The notes beneath the pieces are model-generated. The model ran no database searches, had not been told where the DNA came from, and saw nothing but the letters and a program-made list of their open reading frames with translations. A program made the translations under genes and the position numbers. A stretch of 64,000 nucleotides of DNA from Synergistaceae bacterium OttesenSCG-928-D05 (GTDB lineage: Bacteria; Synergistota; Synergistia; Synergistales; Synergistaceae), in assembly GCA_030266985.1 (NCBI GenBank), contig JAJDJB010000004.1, positions 18,922-82,921 of the forward strand, given 5' to 3'. Below, one piece after another: positions 1 to 7,262 of the stretch (position 1 is its first letter; the number at the start of each line of letters is the position of its first letter).

Positions 1-164
1 CTGTCGTTAAAGTTCTCTATATTTATAAAAGCGTATTATATACGCCTTACCATATACATGCAAAATTTATCCCGCGGCAAAATCGCTTTGCGTTTGTGCT
101 GCCGGATTTTTCCACGTATCGGCTATTATCGCAAAAGAACACGCAAAAAGGCAAGCATTTTCTT

Positions 165-1310
165 TTATATAAATCGCATAATCACAAACGCGCTCCAAAG
201 TTCGAACGCGTCCCGGAAATTCCACGGATCTTTCCCCGTTAAACTTCTGATTTTTTTTAGCCTGTACTGAAGACTGTTTCGGTGCATTGATAATTTTGCC
301 GCCGTTTCCGCCATTGCAAACGGCGATTCACACCATGCCATGAACGTATCGCACAGTTCGCCATAATCGGCGCGCTCGGGCAGCGTGCCTAGCACCTGCC
401 GCGCAAAATTCCGGCGATCTTCCGCAGGCAGCGAATCTAGTATAATCTCGCCGCCGTAATACCGGGCCGAAAAGACGCCCCCCGCACCCAGCCTCGGCGC
501 CATACGCGCCAGCTTGCGCGCTGTCGCCAGAGAACGCCCTAACGCGGGCAGTGCTCCCCCGTCAAGGCCGCAAGCGCAATAAAGGTTCATGCCCTTTTCG
601 CGCGCGGCATGGTACAGATCGCGTAGCAGCCCTTCAGCCTGCTCTTCCGGAAGCATACCCGATACGGAGCGCGGTGCAAACAGCAAGGATATCCGGTAAT
701 CCCCCTGCGCGGCAATCACGTTTCTTGGATTTGAAAAAAGCGCTTTCGTTTCGCGCAAAAGCGTTTGAAACGACGATTCCACAGCGGCGTTCCCCCGCGG
801 GTCCAGCACAATTTCGACTCCGACGCGACAGTGTGACAGGTTAAAGCCCAAGTCCCTGCCCTGCAGGTCTATCAGATCGCACATATCCTTGCCGCCGTCG
901 CAGGACACAACATTTTCTACAAGATCGCGCAGCGCGCGTTCGCGCAAAAGACTCGATTCTAGATAAGCCTGCTCTCGCAGCATAATCTCTGACTGCTTCT
1001 GCACGAGCGTGCCGTACCGCGCAACCTCCTCCGGCGCGCCGGTGATTGAAACCGATCCGACCACACGCTCCATAAGACGGATCGGAAGCGTGTATCCCGG
1101 AAAAACGCCCGCTATCTTCTCTGCTTCTTGTGCTGTGGTCGACAGAGGCTGGTTCTCAGCCATGACTTTGATCGAAGGTTCGTGAAAGGTGCCGATTCGG
1201 CTTTCGTCGTCGCAGCCGACGATCATGCCGTGTTCGTCCGTAACGAGCACTCCGCAGCCTATGACCTCACTAGTGCTTTTCGCGATATTCTGCGCCATTT
1301 TTTTGAACAT
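165..1310 (-). CDS. CdaR/PucR-type transcriptional regulator
   Basis: The N-terminal third resembles the sugar-diacid recognition domain of CdaR regulators, and the C-terminus (HRNSLQYRLKKI) is the PucR/CdaR-type helix-turn-helix. About 381 aa, a usual length. I chose the start at 1310 because GAGGTG lies six bases upstream of that ATG; the ATG ten codons earlier (1340) has no visible ribosome-binding site. It is transcribed away from the grd genes across a 138-bp divergent gap that holds an inverted repeat, so control of the reductase cluster is an inference from position. In this family the effector is often a small carboxylic acid; the ligand here is unknown. Confidence 0.85.
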   Translation of the reverse strand: MFKKMAQNIAKSTSEVIGCGVLVTDEHGMIVGCDDESRIGTFHEPSIKVMAENQPLSTTAQEAEKIAGVFPGYTLPIRLMERVVGSVSITGAPEEVARYGTLVQKQSEIMLREQAYLESSLLRERALRDLVENVVSCDGGKDMCDLIDLQGRDLGFNLSHCRVGVEIVLDPRGNAAVESSFQTLLRETKALFSNPRNVIAAQGDYRISLLFAPRSVSGMLPEEQAEGLLRDLYHAAREKGMNLYCACGLDGGALPALGRSLATARKLARMAPRLGAGGVFSARYYGGEIILDSLPAEDRRNFARQVLGTLPERADYGELCDTFMAWCESPFAMAETAAKLSMHRNSLQYRLKKIRSLTGKDPWNFRDAFELWSAFVIMRFI

Positions 1311-1360
1311 GTTCAACACCTCTATTTTATTCAATCGCATAATTTTTTACTAATTATATC

Positions 1361-1382
1361 ATTATTTTATGTTCAAAATAAT
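1361..1382. promoter_or_regulatory. Inverted repeat in cdaR-grdE divergent region
   Basis: ATTATTTT, a six-base spacer, then AAAATAAT, midway between the regulator and grdE. It is a candidate operator for the divergent regulator. The region is AT-rich, so chance symmetry is possible. Confidence 0.35.
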
Positions 1383-1447
1383 AATGTTTTTTTACTTCCA
1401 ACGGGCTAGAATGAAGGTGTCATAACGTAAGTAAAGGAGGATGAAAA

Positions 1448-2743
1448 ATGCGGCTGGAACTTCACAAAGTAAAAATTGAGAAGCTGGCCTTCGCGGAAAA
1501 AACGTACGTCCAAAAGAGGACACTCTACATCGGACGCGCAGAGGCGGAGCAGCTCATACTGGAGGACACGCGTTTCATCAGCGCGAAGATCGATCTGGCA
1601 ATGCCCGGAGAAAAAACAAGGATCATCCCTGTAAAAGATGTCGTCGAACCGCGCGTGAAGTTGGACGGCGAAGGTTATTTCCCCGGTTTCTTCGCCCCGA
1701 TGAAAAAAACAGGCGAAGGACAGACGCTTGTGCTTGACGGCGCCGCAGTGGTTACATGCGGCCCAATTGTCGCGTTCCAAGAGGGCTTTATCGACATGAG
1801 CGGCCCAGGCGCGCCCTATTCTCCATTCTCTCAGACGTGCAACGTCGTACTCTCGGTTGAACCGAGAGAAGGGCTCGAAAAACACCAATACGAAACCGCG
1901 CTGCGCGAAGCGGGGCTCAAACTCGCGCTTTTCATCGCAACGGCATGCCGCGACGGTGGAGCCGCTTCTCAGGTAGAAGAAGTACAGGTTTTTGAAAAGG
2001 AAGACACCTACAAGGAAAACGCAAAATATCCGGACCTGCCGAAAATTATTTATGTCTGTATGAATATCACGCAAGGACTTTTACACGATACCTACCTTTA
2101 CGCAGCGGACCTCCGTCCCGCACTCCCCACCCTCCTGCACCCAAACGAAGTGCTGGACGGAGCGATGGTTTCTGGCAACTGCGTTTCCGCATGCGATAAA
2201 AACACCACGTGGCATCACCTTCACAACCCGATCGTACAAGAACTTTACAAACGTCACGGCAAGGAGCTTAATTTCCTAGGCGTGATCCCAACGCAGGAAA
2301 GCACAATTTTGGACGGCAAACTGCGCGCCGCGGCACTCAACCTCTCTATCGCGCAGCAACTGGGCGCTGACGGCGTAATCGTCTCCGAAGAGGGTTACGG
2401 CAACCCTGATACGGACCTGTGCCTCAACGCGAAATTTTTCGAAAACGCGGGCATCAAATCGGTCGTCGTCTCCGACGAATCGGCGGGCACAGACGGCGCG
2501 AGCCAAAGCCTTGCAGACGCTACGCCCGAAATGACTGCCTTCATCTCAACGGGCAACGTCAATGAAATGATCGAAGTACCCGCAATGGAACGCATAATCG
2601 GCTACCCGGCGGCAATCGCAGAACTCTCGGGCGGCTCGACGGAAAGCCTGCGCGAAGACGGTTCCATGTACGTCGAGCTGCAATCCGTCATCGCGTCCAC
2701 AGCCGAGATCGGATTTAACAAACTCGGCTGCGAGTGGATTTAG
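1448..2743 (+). CDS. grdE: Glycine/sarcosine/betaine reductase component B, alpha/beta proprotein (GrdE family)
   Basis: 431 aa, matching the GrdE/GrdG/GrdI family. These proproteins are cleaved at an Asn-Cys bond to give two subunits, the second carrying a pyruvoyl group that binds the substrate amine. The expected site is present as SGNCVSA, with Asn244 and Cys245. A strong AAAGGAGG lies seven bases upstream of the ATG. Component B, with the GrdB selenoprotein, binds the substrate and passes a carboxymethyl group to GrdA selenium. grdB follows after 11 bp, so they are co-transcribed. I cannot tell from sequence whether the substrate is glycine, sarcosine or betaine. Confidence 0.92.
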   Translation: MRLELHKVKIEKLAFAEKTYVQKRTLYIGRAEAEQLILEDTRFISAKIDLAMPGEKTRIIPVKDVVEPRVKLDGEGYFPGFFAPMKKTGEGQTLVLDGAAVVTCGPIVAFQEGFIDMSGPGAPYSPFSQTCNVVLSVEPREGLEKHQYETALREAGLKLALFIATACRDGGAASQVEEVQVFEKEDTYKENAKYPDLPKIIYVCMNITQGLLHDTYLYAADLRPALPTLLHPNEVLDGAMVSGNCVSACDKNTTWHHLHNPIVQELYKRHGKELNFLGVIPTQESTILDGKLRAAALNLSIAQQLGADGVIVSEEGYGNPDTDLCLNAKFFENAGIKSVVVSDESAGTDGASQSLADATPEMTAFISTGNVNEMIEVPAMERIIGYPAAIAELSGGSTESLREDGSMYVELQSVIASTAEIGFNKLGCEWI

Positions 2744-2754
2744 GAGGTGCGGTC

Positions 2755-4065
2755 ATGACATATCGTATCGTACATTACATCAACCAGTTTTATGCAGGAA
2801 TCGGCGGCGAAGAAAAAGCGGACTACGCGCCCGAAGTGCGTGAAGGCGTTGTCGGACCGGGCATGCAGATACAGAAACTCCTTGAAAACGACGCCGTCGT
2901 CGTAGGCACCGTGATCTGCGGAGACGGTTTCTACGGAGAGAACACCGAAGAGGCGCGCGCGAAGTGTTTGGAGATGATCGCGGCGCTCAAACCCGACGCT
3001 TTTGTCGCGGGCCCCGCCTTCAACGCGGGACGCTACGGTTTTGCGTGCGGCGATATCGCCGCCGCAGTCGGCGAAAAACTCGGCATTCCAACCGTGACGG
3101 CAATGTATCACGAAAACCCAGGCGTTGAACTTTTCTCCAAGAAAACTTACATTGTAGCGACGGGAGACAGCGCCCGCGCAATGGGGCAGGCGCTGCCCGC
3201 GATGACAAAACTTTTACATAAGCTTGTCATGAAGGAAGAAATGGGCCCCGCACGGCTTGAGGGTTATATCCACCGCGGCATGCGCAAATCTTTCTTCCAC
3301 GAAAAAAGCGGCGCGGAGCGTGCAGTCGATATGTTGCTCGCGAAACTCCGGGGCGAACCATATCGTACCGAATACGAAATGCCGGTGTTCAACAAAATCC
3401 CACCCGCTCCGCCTGTTAAGGACCTCAAAAAAGCAAAAATTGCGCTGATCTCCTCCGGCGGCATCGTACCGAAGGGAAATCCAGACCACATCCGCGTCTC
3501 GTCCGCCGAAAGCTACGGTGCATACGACATATCGAAGCTCGAAGACATGACGCCGGAAAACTACGAATCCATCCACGGCGGCTACGACCGTGAATGGGCG
3601 AACATCGACCCCGACGTCGTACTGCCGCTTGACGTGATGCGCGAACTGGAAGCGGAGGGCGTCTTTGCGAAAATCCACCCCGTTTTCTACACCACCACCG
3701 GAACGGGAACCGCCGTTGCGCATGCGGAGCGTTTCGGTCAGGAAATCGGAGAATTACTCAAAAACGCGGAAGTCGATGCCGCGATCCTCACATCCACCTG
3801 AGGAACCTGCACGCGATGCGGTGCATCGATGACCAGAGAAATAGAGCGTGTGGCAGGAATTCCCGTCGTCCAGATCGCAACGATCGTACCGATCATGCTG
3901 ACGGTCGGAACGAATAGGATAGTACCGGGCGTTGCAATTCCACACCCCACCGGTGACCCTGCGCAGGGACCTGAGGGGGACAAAAAAATACGGCGAGAGA
4001 TCGTAATGCGTGCGTTCCGTGCGCTCACAACGCCCATCGACGAGCAGACCATCTTTGAAAAATAA
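2755..4065 (+). CDS. grdB: Glycine/sarcosine/betaine reductase component B gamma subunit, selenoprotein (GrdB family)
   Basis: The reading frame is interrupted by UGA at 3799-3801, then continues in frame to 4065, giving 436 aa with Sec at residue 349. The flanks (AAILTST, then GTCTRCGASM) fit the selenocysteine site of GrdB-type proteins, so this is recoding and not a pseudogene. A hairpin starts seven bases after the UGA. The start at 2755 has AGGAGG about nine bases upstream; an in-frame ATG at 2734 overlaps grdE and is unlikely. GrdB is the substrate-activating selenoprotein of component B. A standard gene caller would truncate it to 348 aa or split it in two. Confidence 0.93.
3799..3826 (+). 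promoter_or_regulatory. Selenocysteine UGA and bacterial SECIS-like hairpin in grdB
   Basis: UGA at 3799-3801 is followed by the stem TGCAC (3808-3812), an eight-base loop and GTGCA (3821-3825). The position directly downstream of the UGA fits a bacterial SECIS element recognised by SelB. Confidence 0.8.
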
Positions 4066-4072
4066 AATATCA

Positions 4073-4098
4073 GGGCGGCCCATCTACTCGGGCCGCCC
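4073..4098 (+). promoter_or_regulatory. Hairpin between grdB and grdX
   Basis: A perfect nine-base-pair stem (GGGCGGCCC / GGGCCGCCC) with an eight-base loop sits just before the grdX ribosome-binding site. There is no T-run after it, so it is more likely an mRNA processing or stability element, or a leaky attenuator, than a strong terminator. Confidence 0.55.
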
Positions 4099-4114
4099 GC
4101 GTATGAGGTTCGCA

Positions 4115-4495
4115 ATGACAAAAAAAATCCTTCAGATCGTTACCAATAACCCAGAAATTTACTGGACGCCGGAACATCCCTATGGCGTCGTCACTGTAGA
4201 TGGTTCCCCGCTTGACGTGCTGGACAGGACGGAAGAATTGCTCCAGCAAAACTGGCGCTTACTGTCCGCGCCGCTGCCGCCGAACGTACCGATCATGCGC
4301 GGCCCCTACCGCTCACTTGTGATCGAAGAATCAGAGAACCAGTTCGATGCGGCGGGCATAATCGCCACCCAAAAAGCGCGCGAAAGATATAAAATGGAAA
4401 GGCAGAACGACGTAAAAGAACCAAACCCGGATTTCGCGGAAATCGACAGGCAAATGTTACTCCGCGCTTTGGATGCGATCACGCAGCTGATTTAA
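4115..4495 (+). CDS. grdX: GrdX family protein
   Basis: 126 aa, typical for the short GrdX family found in glycine and betaine reductase clusters; the family has no firm biochemical role. The N-terminus (KKILQIVTNNPEIY) carries the TNNP-type motif I associate with GrdX. The ATG at 4115 has GAGG seven bases upstream; in-frame ATGs further upstream overlap the grdB-grdX hairpin. It sits 49 bp after grdB and 197 bp before trxA, which supports the assignment. Confidence 0.75.
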   Translation: MTKKILQIVTNNPEIYWTPEHPYGVVTVDGSPLDVLDRTEELLQQNWRLLSAPLPPNVPIMRGPYRSLVIEESENQFDAAGIIATQKARERYKMERQNDVKEPNPDFAEIDRQMLLRALDAITQLI

Positions 4496-4648
4496 TAAAA
4501 AAACAGCAGGACACTTTTATACTAGATTCCTGCGCACTGACCGTGATAAAATCGAAAACAGCACGAGGTTTCAGCTTTTTTGCGGTGAATATAATTCATC
4601 AAAATTATTAAAATTATATTCTACGCTCTTTTAGAAAAGTAAAGGACG

Positions 4649-4667
4649 TTGTATACTACGTATACAA
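4649..4667. promoter_or_regulatory. Palindrome upstream of trxA
   Basis: TTGTATAC and GTATACAA flank a three-base centre, 25 bp before the trxA start. This perfect eight-base symmetry resembles GntR-type operators (TTGTATACAA-like) and could control trxA-grdA separately from grdE-grdB-grdX. The regulator is unknown. Confidence 0.5.
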
Positions 4668-4692
4668 AATAATGATTCTGGAGGCGAGCTAC

Positions 4693-5016
4693 ATGATCGA
4701 ACTGACAAAAGAGAATGCGGACGCTGAAGTACGCGAAGAAAAAACGCTGCCCGTCGTCGTAGACTTCTGGGGCCCGCAGTGCGTGCCATGCATGGGACTC
4801 ATGCCCCATTACACGGAAATGGCAAAAGAATACGAAGGCAAAGTGAAATTCACGAAAGTGGATTGCTCGGTGAATAAAAGGGTCGCGATGGGTTTCCGCG
4901 TTATGGGACTTCCAACCTTCCTCTTCTTCAAAAACGGCGAAGAAGTAAAGCGCCTTTCGAAAGAGGAATGCACCCCCGAAACGATCCGCGCGGAGATCGA
5001 GAACCTCATTAAGTAA
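4693..5016 (+). CDS. trxA: Thioredoxin, grd-associated
   Basis: 107 aa thioredoxin fold. The active site reads WGPQCVPC, so the redox pair is CVPC instead of the standard CGPC; variant motifs are known in thioredoxins linked to glycine reductase. The cis-proline region (MGLPTFLFF) is intact. In the Grd cycle thioredoxin reduces the oxidised selenoprotein A. The start at 4693 is set by GGAGG eight bases upstream. grdA follows 59 bp downstream. No thioredoxin reductase gene is in the window. Confidence 0.9.
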   Translation: MIELTKENADAEVREEKTLPVVVDFWGPQCVPCMGLMPHYTEMAKEYEGKVKFTKVDCSVNKRVAMGFRVMGLPTFLFFKNGEEVKRLSKEECTPETIRAEIENLIK

Positions 5017-5075
5017 GCAACGGAACCAAACGATATCAACGACAAAAAATACATTTTACAAGGAGGTGTTCAGTC

Positions 5076-5552
5076 ATGGGCAAATTGGCAGGTAAAAAAC
5101 TTCTTCTGCTCGGGGAAAGAGACGGCGTCCCCGGACCGGCCATGGAGGCATGTCTGAAGGACAGCGGCGCCGAAGCGGTATTCTCGGCGACCGAATGTTT
5201 TGTCTGAACCGCGGCAGGAGCAATGGACCTGCAAAATCAGCAGCGTATTATCGACGCGGCTGAGAAGTACGGGGCCGAGAACTGTGTAGTGATACTCGGT
5301 TCTTCGGACGCAGAAGGCGCAGAAATTTACGCCGAAACCGTCACGAATGGCGACCCGACTTTCGCAGGACCACTTGCAGGAGTCCCGTTGGGACTCGCAG
5401 TGTACCACGTTTTCGACGAAGCAATCCGTGAAGAGTGCGACCCGGCGCAATGGGAAGAGCAGATCTCTATGATGGAGATGGTGCTTGATCCGGAAGCGCT
5501 TGCAGCAGCAGTTAAGGGAATGCGCGACGAATTCAGCAAATATAAACTGTAG
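5076..5552 (+). CDS. grdA: Glycine/sarcosine/betaine reductase component A, selenoprotein GrdA
   Basis: 158 aa once the in-frame UGA at 5205-5207 is read as selenocysteine (residue 44, within [12 protein letters not shown]), which is the GrdA active site. The rest ([21 protein letters not shown], then IGMMEMVLD-like) also follows GrdA. A strong AAGGAGGTG precedes the ATG. GrdA takes the carboxymethyl group from component B as a selenoether and delivers it to component C, which makes acetyl phosphate. Component C (grdC/grdD) is not in this window, although grdA is followed directly by a terminator. Confidence 0.96.
5205..5232 (+). promoter_or_regulatory. Selenocysteine UGA and bacterial SECIS-like hairpin in grdA
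   Basis: UGA at 5205-5207 is followed by the stem GCAGG (5214-5218), a nine-base loop and CCTGC (5228-5232), placed as expected for SelB-dependent recoding. Confidence 0.8.
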
Positions 5553-5587
5553 GACGCGCGCTTGCGCGCTATTGACCAAGAAACACA

Positions 5588-5638
5588 AAGCCCCGTGATC
5601 CTCAGCGTAGTGAAAATACGCTTTCGGTTCCGGGGCTT
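5588..5638 (+). terminator. Composite terminator downstream of grdA, copy A of a dispersed element
   Basis: A two-tier hairpin: outer stem AAGCCCCG / CGGGGCTT and inner stem AGCGTA / TACGCT. It ends the grd operon 35 bp after grdA. The same element, about 93 percent identical by eye, lies downstream of hcp at 31725-31776 on the other strand. Confidence 0.7.
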
Positions 5639-5673
5639 CACTTTTCGTCGTCACCAGCACACCATCGCGCGTT

Positions 5674-6294
5674 CTACATTTGATCGCGTGTGGAGCTCAG
5701 TTTAGTTTTATCCTTCGCGTGCGGCAGCATGCCGAGCGCAACGTTGAACATGTGAACGTTTTTCGTCCAGAGGAAAGAAGTTCCCGCGAGGATTTTTTCG
5801 GGATCATCGTGCGTCGCGAAACTCAGGTATCCGCTGATTGTGCCCCAGCGCAGATCGGCCCAGGGATAAAACTTCGATTCTGTTGAAAACATCTGTTTGT
5901 TCGTGATCGTAACGCCCTTATCTTCAACGGCAATCGCATCGAACTGATAAACTTTCCCCGCGGCGAGGCCGTCCAGCATTTCGGAGAGCAGACGCCTGCC
6001 GACCGCTTTCCAAAATCGCTGCGTCAGGTGGTCGTAGAAATCCTGATCCCGCGTTTTGATCACGTGCTCGTTTGTATCCGTGCTAAAGGCGGCGACGTAG
6101 ACGCGTTTTTTGAAAATCCCGCCCCGGACGAGGTCCACACCCCAGCGAAGTCCCGTAATCTGTTTTAGGGGAATCAACTCCCCGCACCATTCAAAACCTT
6201 TGGGAGAGATATTCAGCGTTCTTTTAAAAAGCGGCAGGCCGAAGCTGCATTGAAAATCGATATCGTGCTGCCAGGAAGTCGTTTTGTTTGCCAT
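5674..6294 (-). CDS. Hypothetical protein
   Basis: 206 aa, not recognised. No signal peptide or clear membrane segment. It is Trp-rich (WGVDLVRGG, YPWADLRWGT, SFLWTKNVH) with two similar-looking halves, perhaps a pair of small beta domains of PH type; that is only an impression. A good GGAGG precedes the ATG. It is the last gene of the minus-strand operon and begins 15 bp after the prepilin-like gene. Confidence 0.6.
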   Translation of the reverse strand: MANKTTSWQHDIDFQCSFGLPLFKRTLNISPKGFEWCGELIPLKQITGLRWGVDLVRGGIFKKRVYVAAFSTDTNEHVIKTRDQDFYDHLTQRFWKAVGRRLLSEMLDGLAAGKVYQFDAIAVEDKGVTITNKQMFSTESKFYPWADLRWGTISGYLSFATHDDPEKILAGTSFLWTKNVHMFNVALGMLPHAKDKTKLSSTRDQM

Positions 6295-6308
6295 CGCAAA
6301 GCCTCCGT

Positions 6309-6773
6309 TTATAGCGTTCCTACCGAGACATAGCCCAATCCGGAAAGAGAGACCGGGATCCCGGGCGCGTTACTTCCGTCTTTTGAAAGAATACGGAACG
6401 TGACTGCCGGCGTCACTGTGTGCCATTCGCCGCTGTACGTGAAATTCCATGATGCGTTCTGGTTGGCAAGCCGCACTTTCTGCGTTTTATAAACTTCAAC
6501 TTTGTTTGATCCATCAAGCCAGCGCAGGCGAATTTCATAGTTATAGGGCTGCCACTGCGAAAGCTGCACGCTGAAGCCGCAGTTTTGCATCTGCGCCTGC
6601 GTTATTTTATTCGACAGCCATATCGCAAGCCCATCCGCCTCTCTTTTCAGAAGTTCGGACTCCCTTTCCCCGCCGCTGCCGATGAGAAAAATGCAGGAAA
6701 GCAGCGCACCCATTACCGCAACGACGAAAAACGTCTCGACGAGCGTAAAACCTTTTTTACGCGTCCGACGCAT
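6309..6773 (-). CDS. Type IV prepilin-like / GspH-like protein
   Basis: 154 aa. The N-terminus has a short basic leader, the prepilin peptidase motif KGFTLVET, then a hydrophobic helix (FFVVAVMGALLSCIFLI), as in type IV pseudopilins. Glu at +5 after the Gly is present. The rest is a polar beta-rich domain. The start overlaps the thioesterase gene by 17 bp, so the two are translationally coupled. No other pilus genes are adjacent, so it may act as a stand-alone minor pilin or need machinery encoded elsewhere. Confidence 0.75.
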   Translation of the reverse strand: MRRTRKKGFTLVETFFVVAVMGALLSCIFLIGSGGERESELLKREADGLAIWLSNKITQAQMQNCGFSVQLSQWQPYNYEIRLRWLDGSNKVEVYKTQKVRLANQNASWNFTYSGEWHTVTPAVTFRILSKDGSNAPGIPVSLSGLGYVSVGTL

Positions 6774-7194
6774 CTTTTTCCCCGCACGATTTCATCCACA
6801 GATAAAAGGGATGTTCTTTTTTGTAGAGTTTCCCCGCCGCGTCGGTGCATCCGTGCTTTGTCCAGCCCTCGGCGATCAGCTTGCCGTCTTCTTCTCGCAA
6901 TAACCTGTATTCGAAGGTCACGCTGTGCACTTTAAGCTCCGCCACGCGGCACCAGAGCCCAATCCTGTCGTCGTAAAAAGCCGGGTGCTTGTAGCGGCAA
7001 TGGCTCTCAACCACGGGCAGGAGCAGGCCGTCCTTTTCCCATTCCGTATAGGAGACGCCCCACGCGCGGCACATTTCGGTGCGCGCGACTTCAAACCAGT
7101 CGAAATAGTTGGCGTTGTAGACAATCCCCATTTTGTCCGTCTCGCTGTAGCGCACGCGGATCGTCGTGGCCAATTCATAATTTTTCTGCGTCAT
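6757..7194 (-). CDS. Acyl-CoA thioesterase, 4HBT/YbgC family
   Basis: 145 aa hot-dog fold. The N-terminal block VRYSETDKMGIVYNANYFDWFE is the YbgC/4-hydroxybenzoyl-CoA thioesterase motif with the catalytic Asp and a neighbouring Tyr-Asn. A GGAGG lies eight bases before the ATG. The substrate is unknown; the family hydrolyses short to medium acyl-CoA. It follows the GTPase gene after 68 bp. Confidence 0.88.
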   Translation of the reverse strand: MTQKNYELATTIRVRYSETDKMGIVYNANYFDWFEVARTEMCRAWGVSYTEWEKDGLLLPVVESHCRYKHPAFYDDRIGLWCRVAELKVHSVTFEYRLLREEDGKLIAEGWTKHGCTDAAGKLYKKEHPFYLWMKSCGEKDASDA

Positions 7195-7262
7195 TAAAAA
7201 ACCTCCGTTGCTGAGAACATTGCGCCCATATTATAACGGTTGGGGCCGTAACGCGCATTCGT

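Noticed and set aside
58..270. 70-aa frame at the window start
   Set aside because: No ribosome-binding site, overlaps the regulator 3' end, no family features.
2755..4065. grdB as a pseudogene or two genes because of the internal stop
   Set aside because: The stop is UGA at the known Sec position, the frame continues with family-specific sequence, and a SECIS-like hairpin follows.
5076..5552. grdA as a truncated 109-aa gene starting at 5223
   Set aside because: The upstream frame with UGA as Sec gives the full-length 158-aa protein and has a strong ribosome-binding site at 5076.
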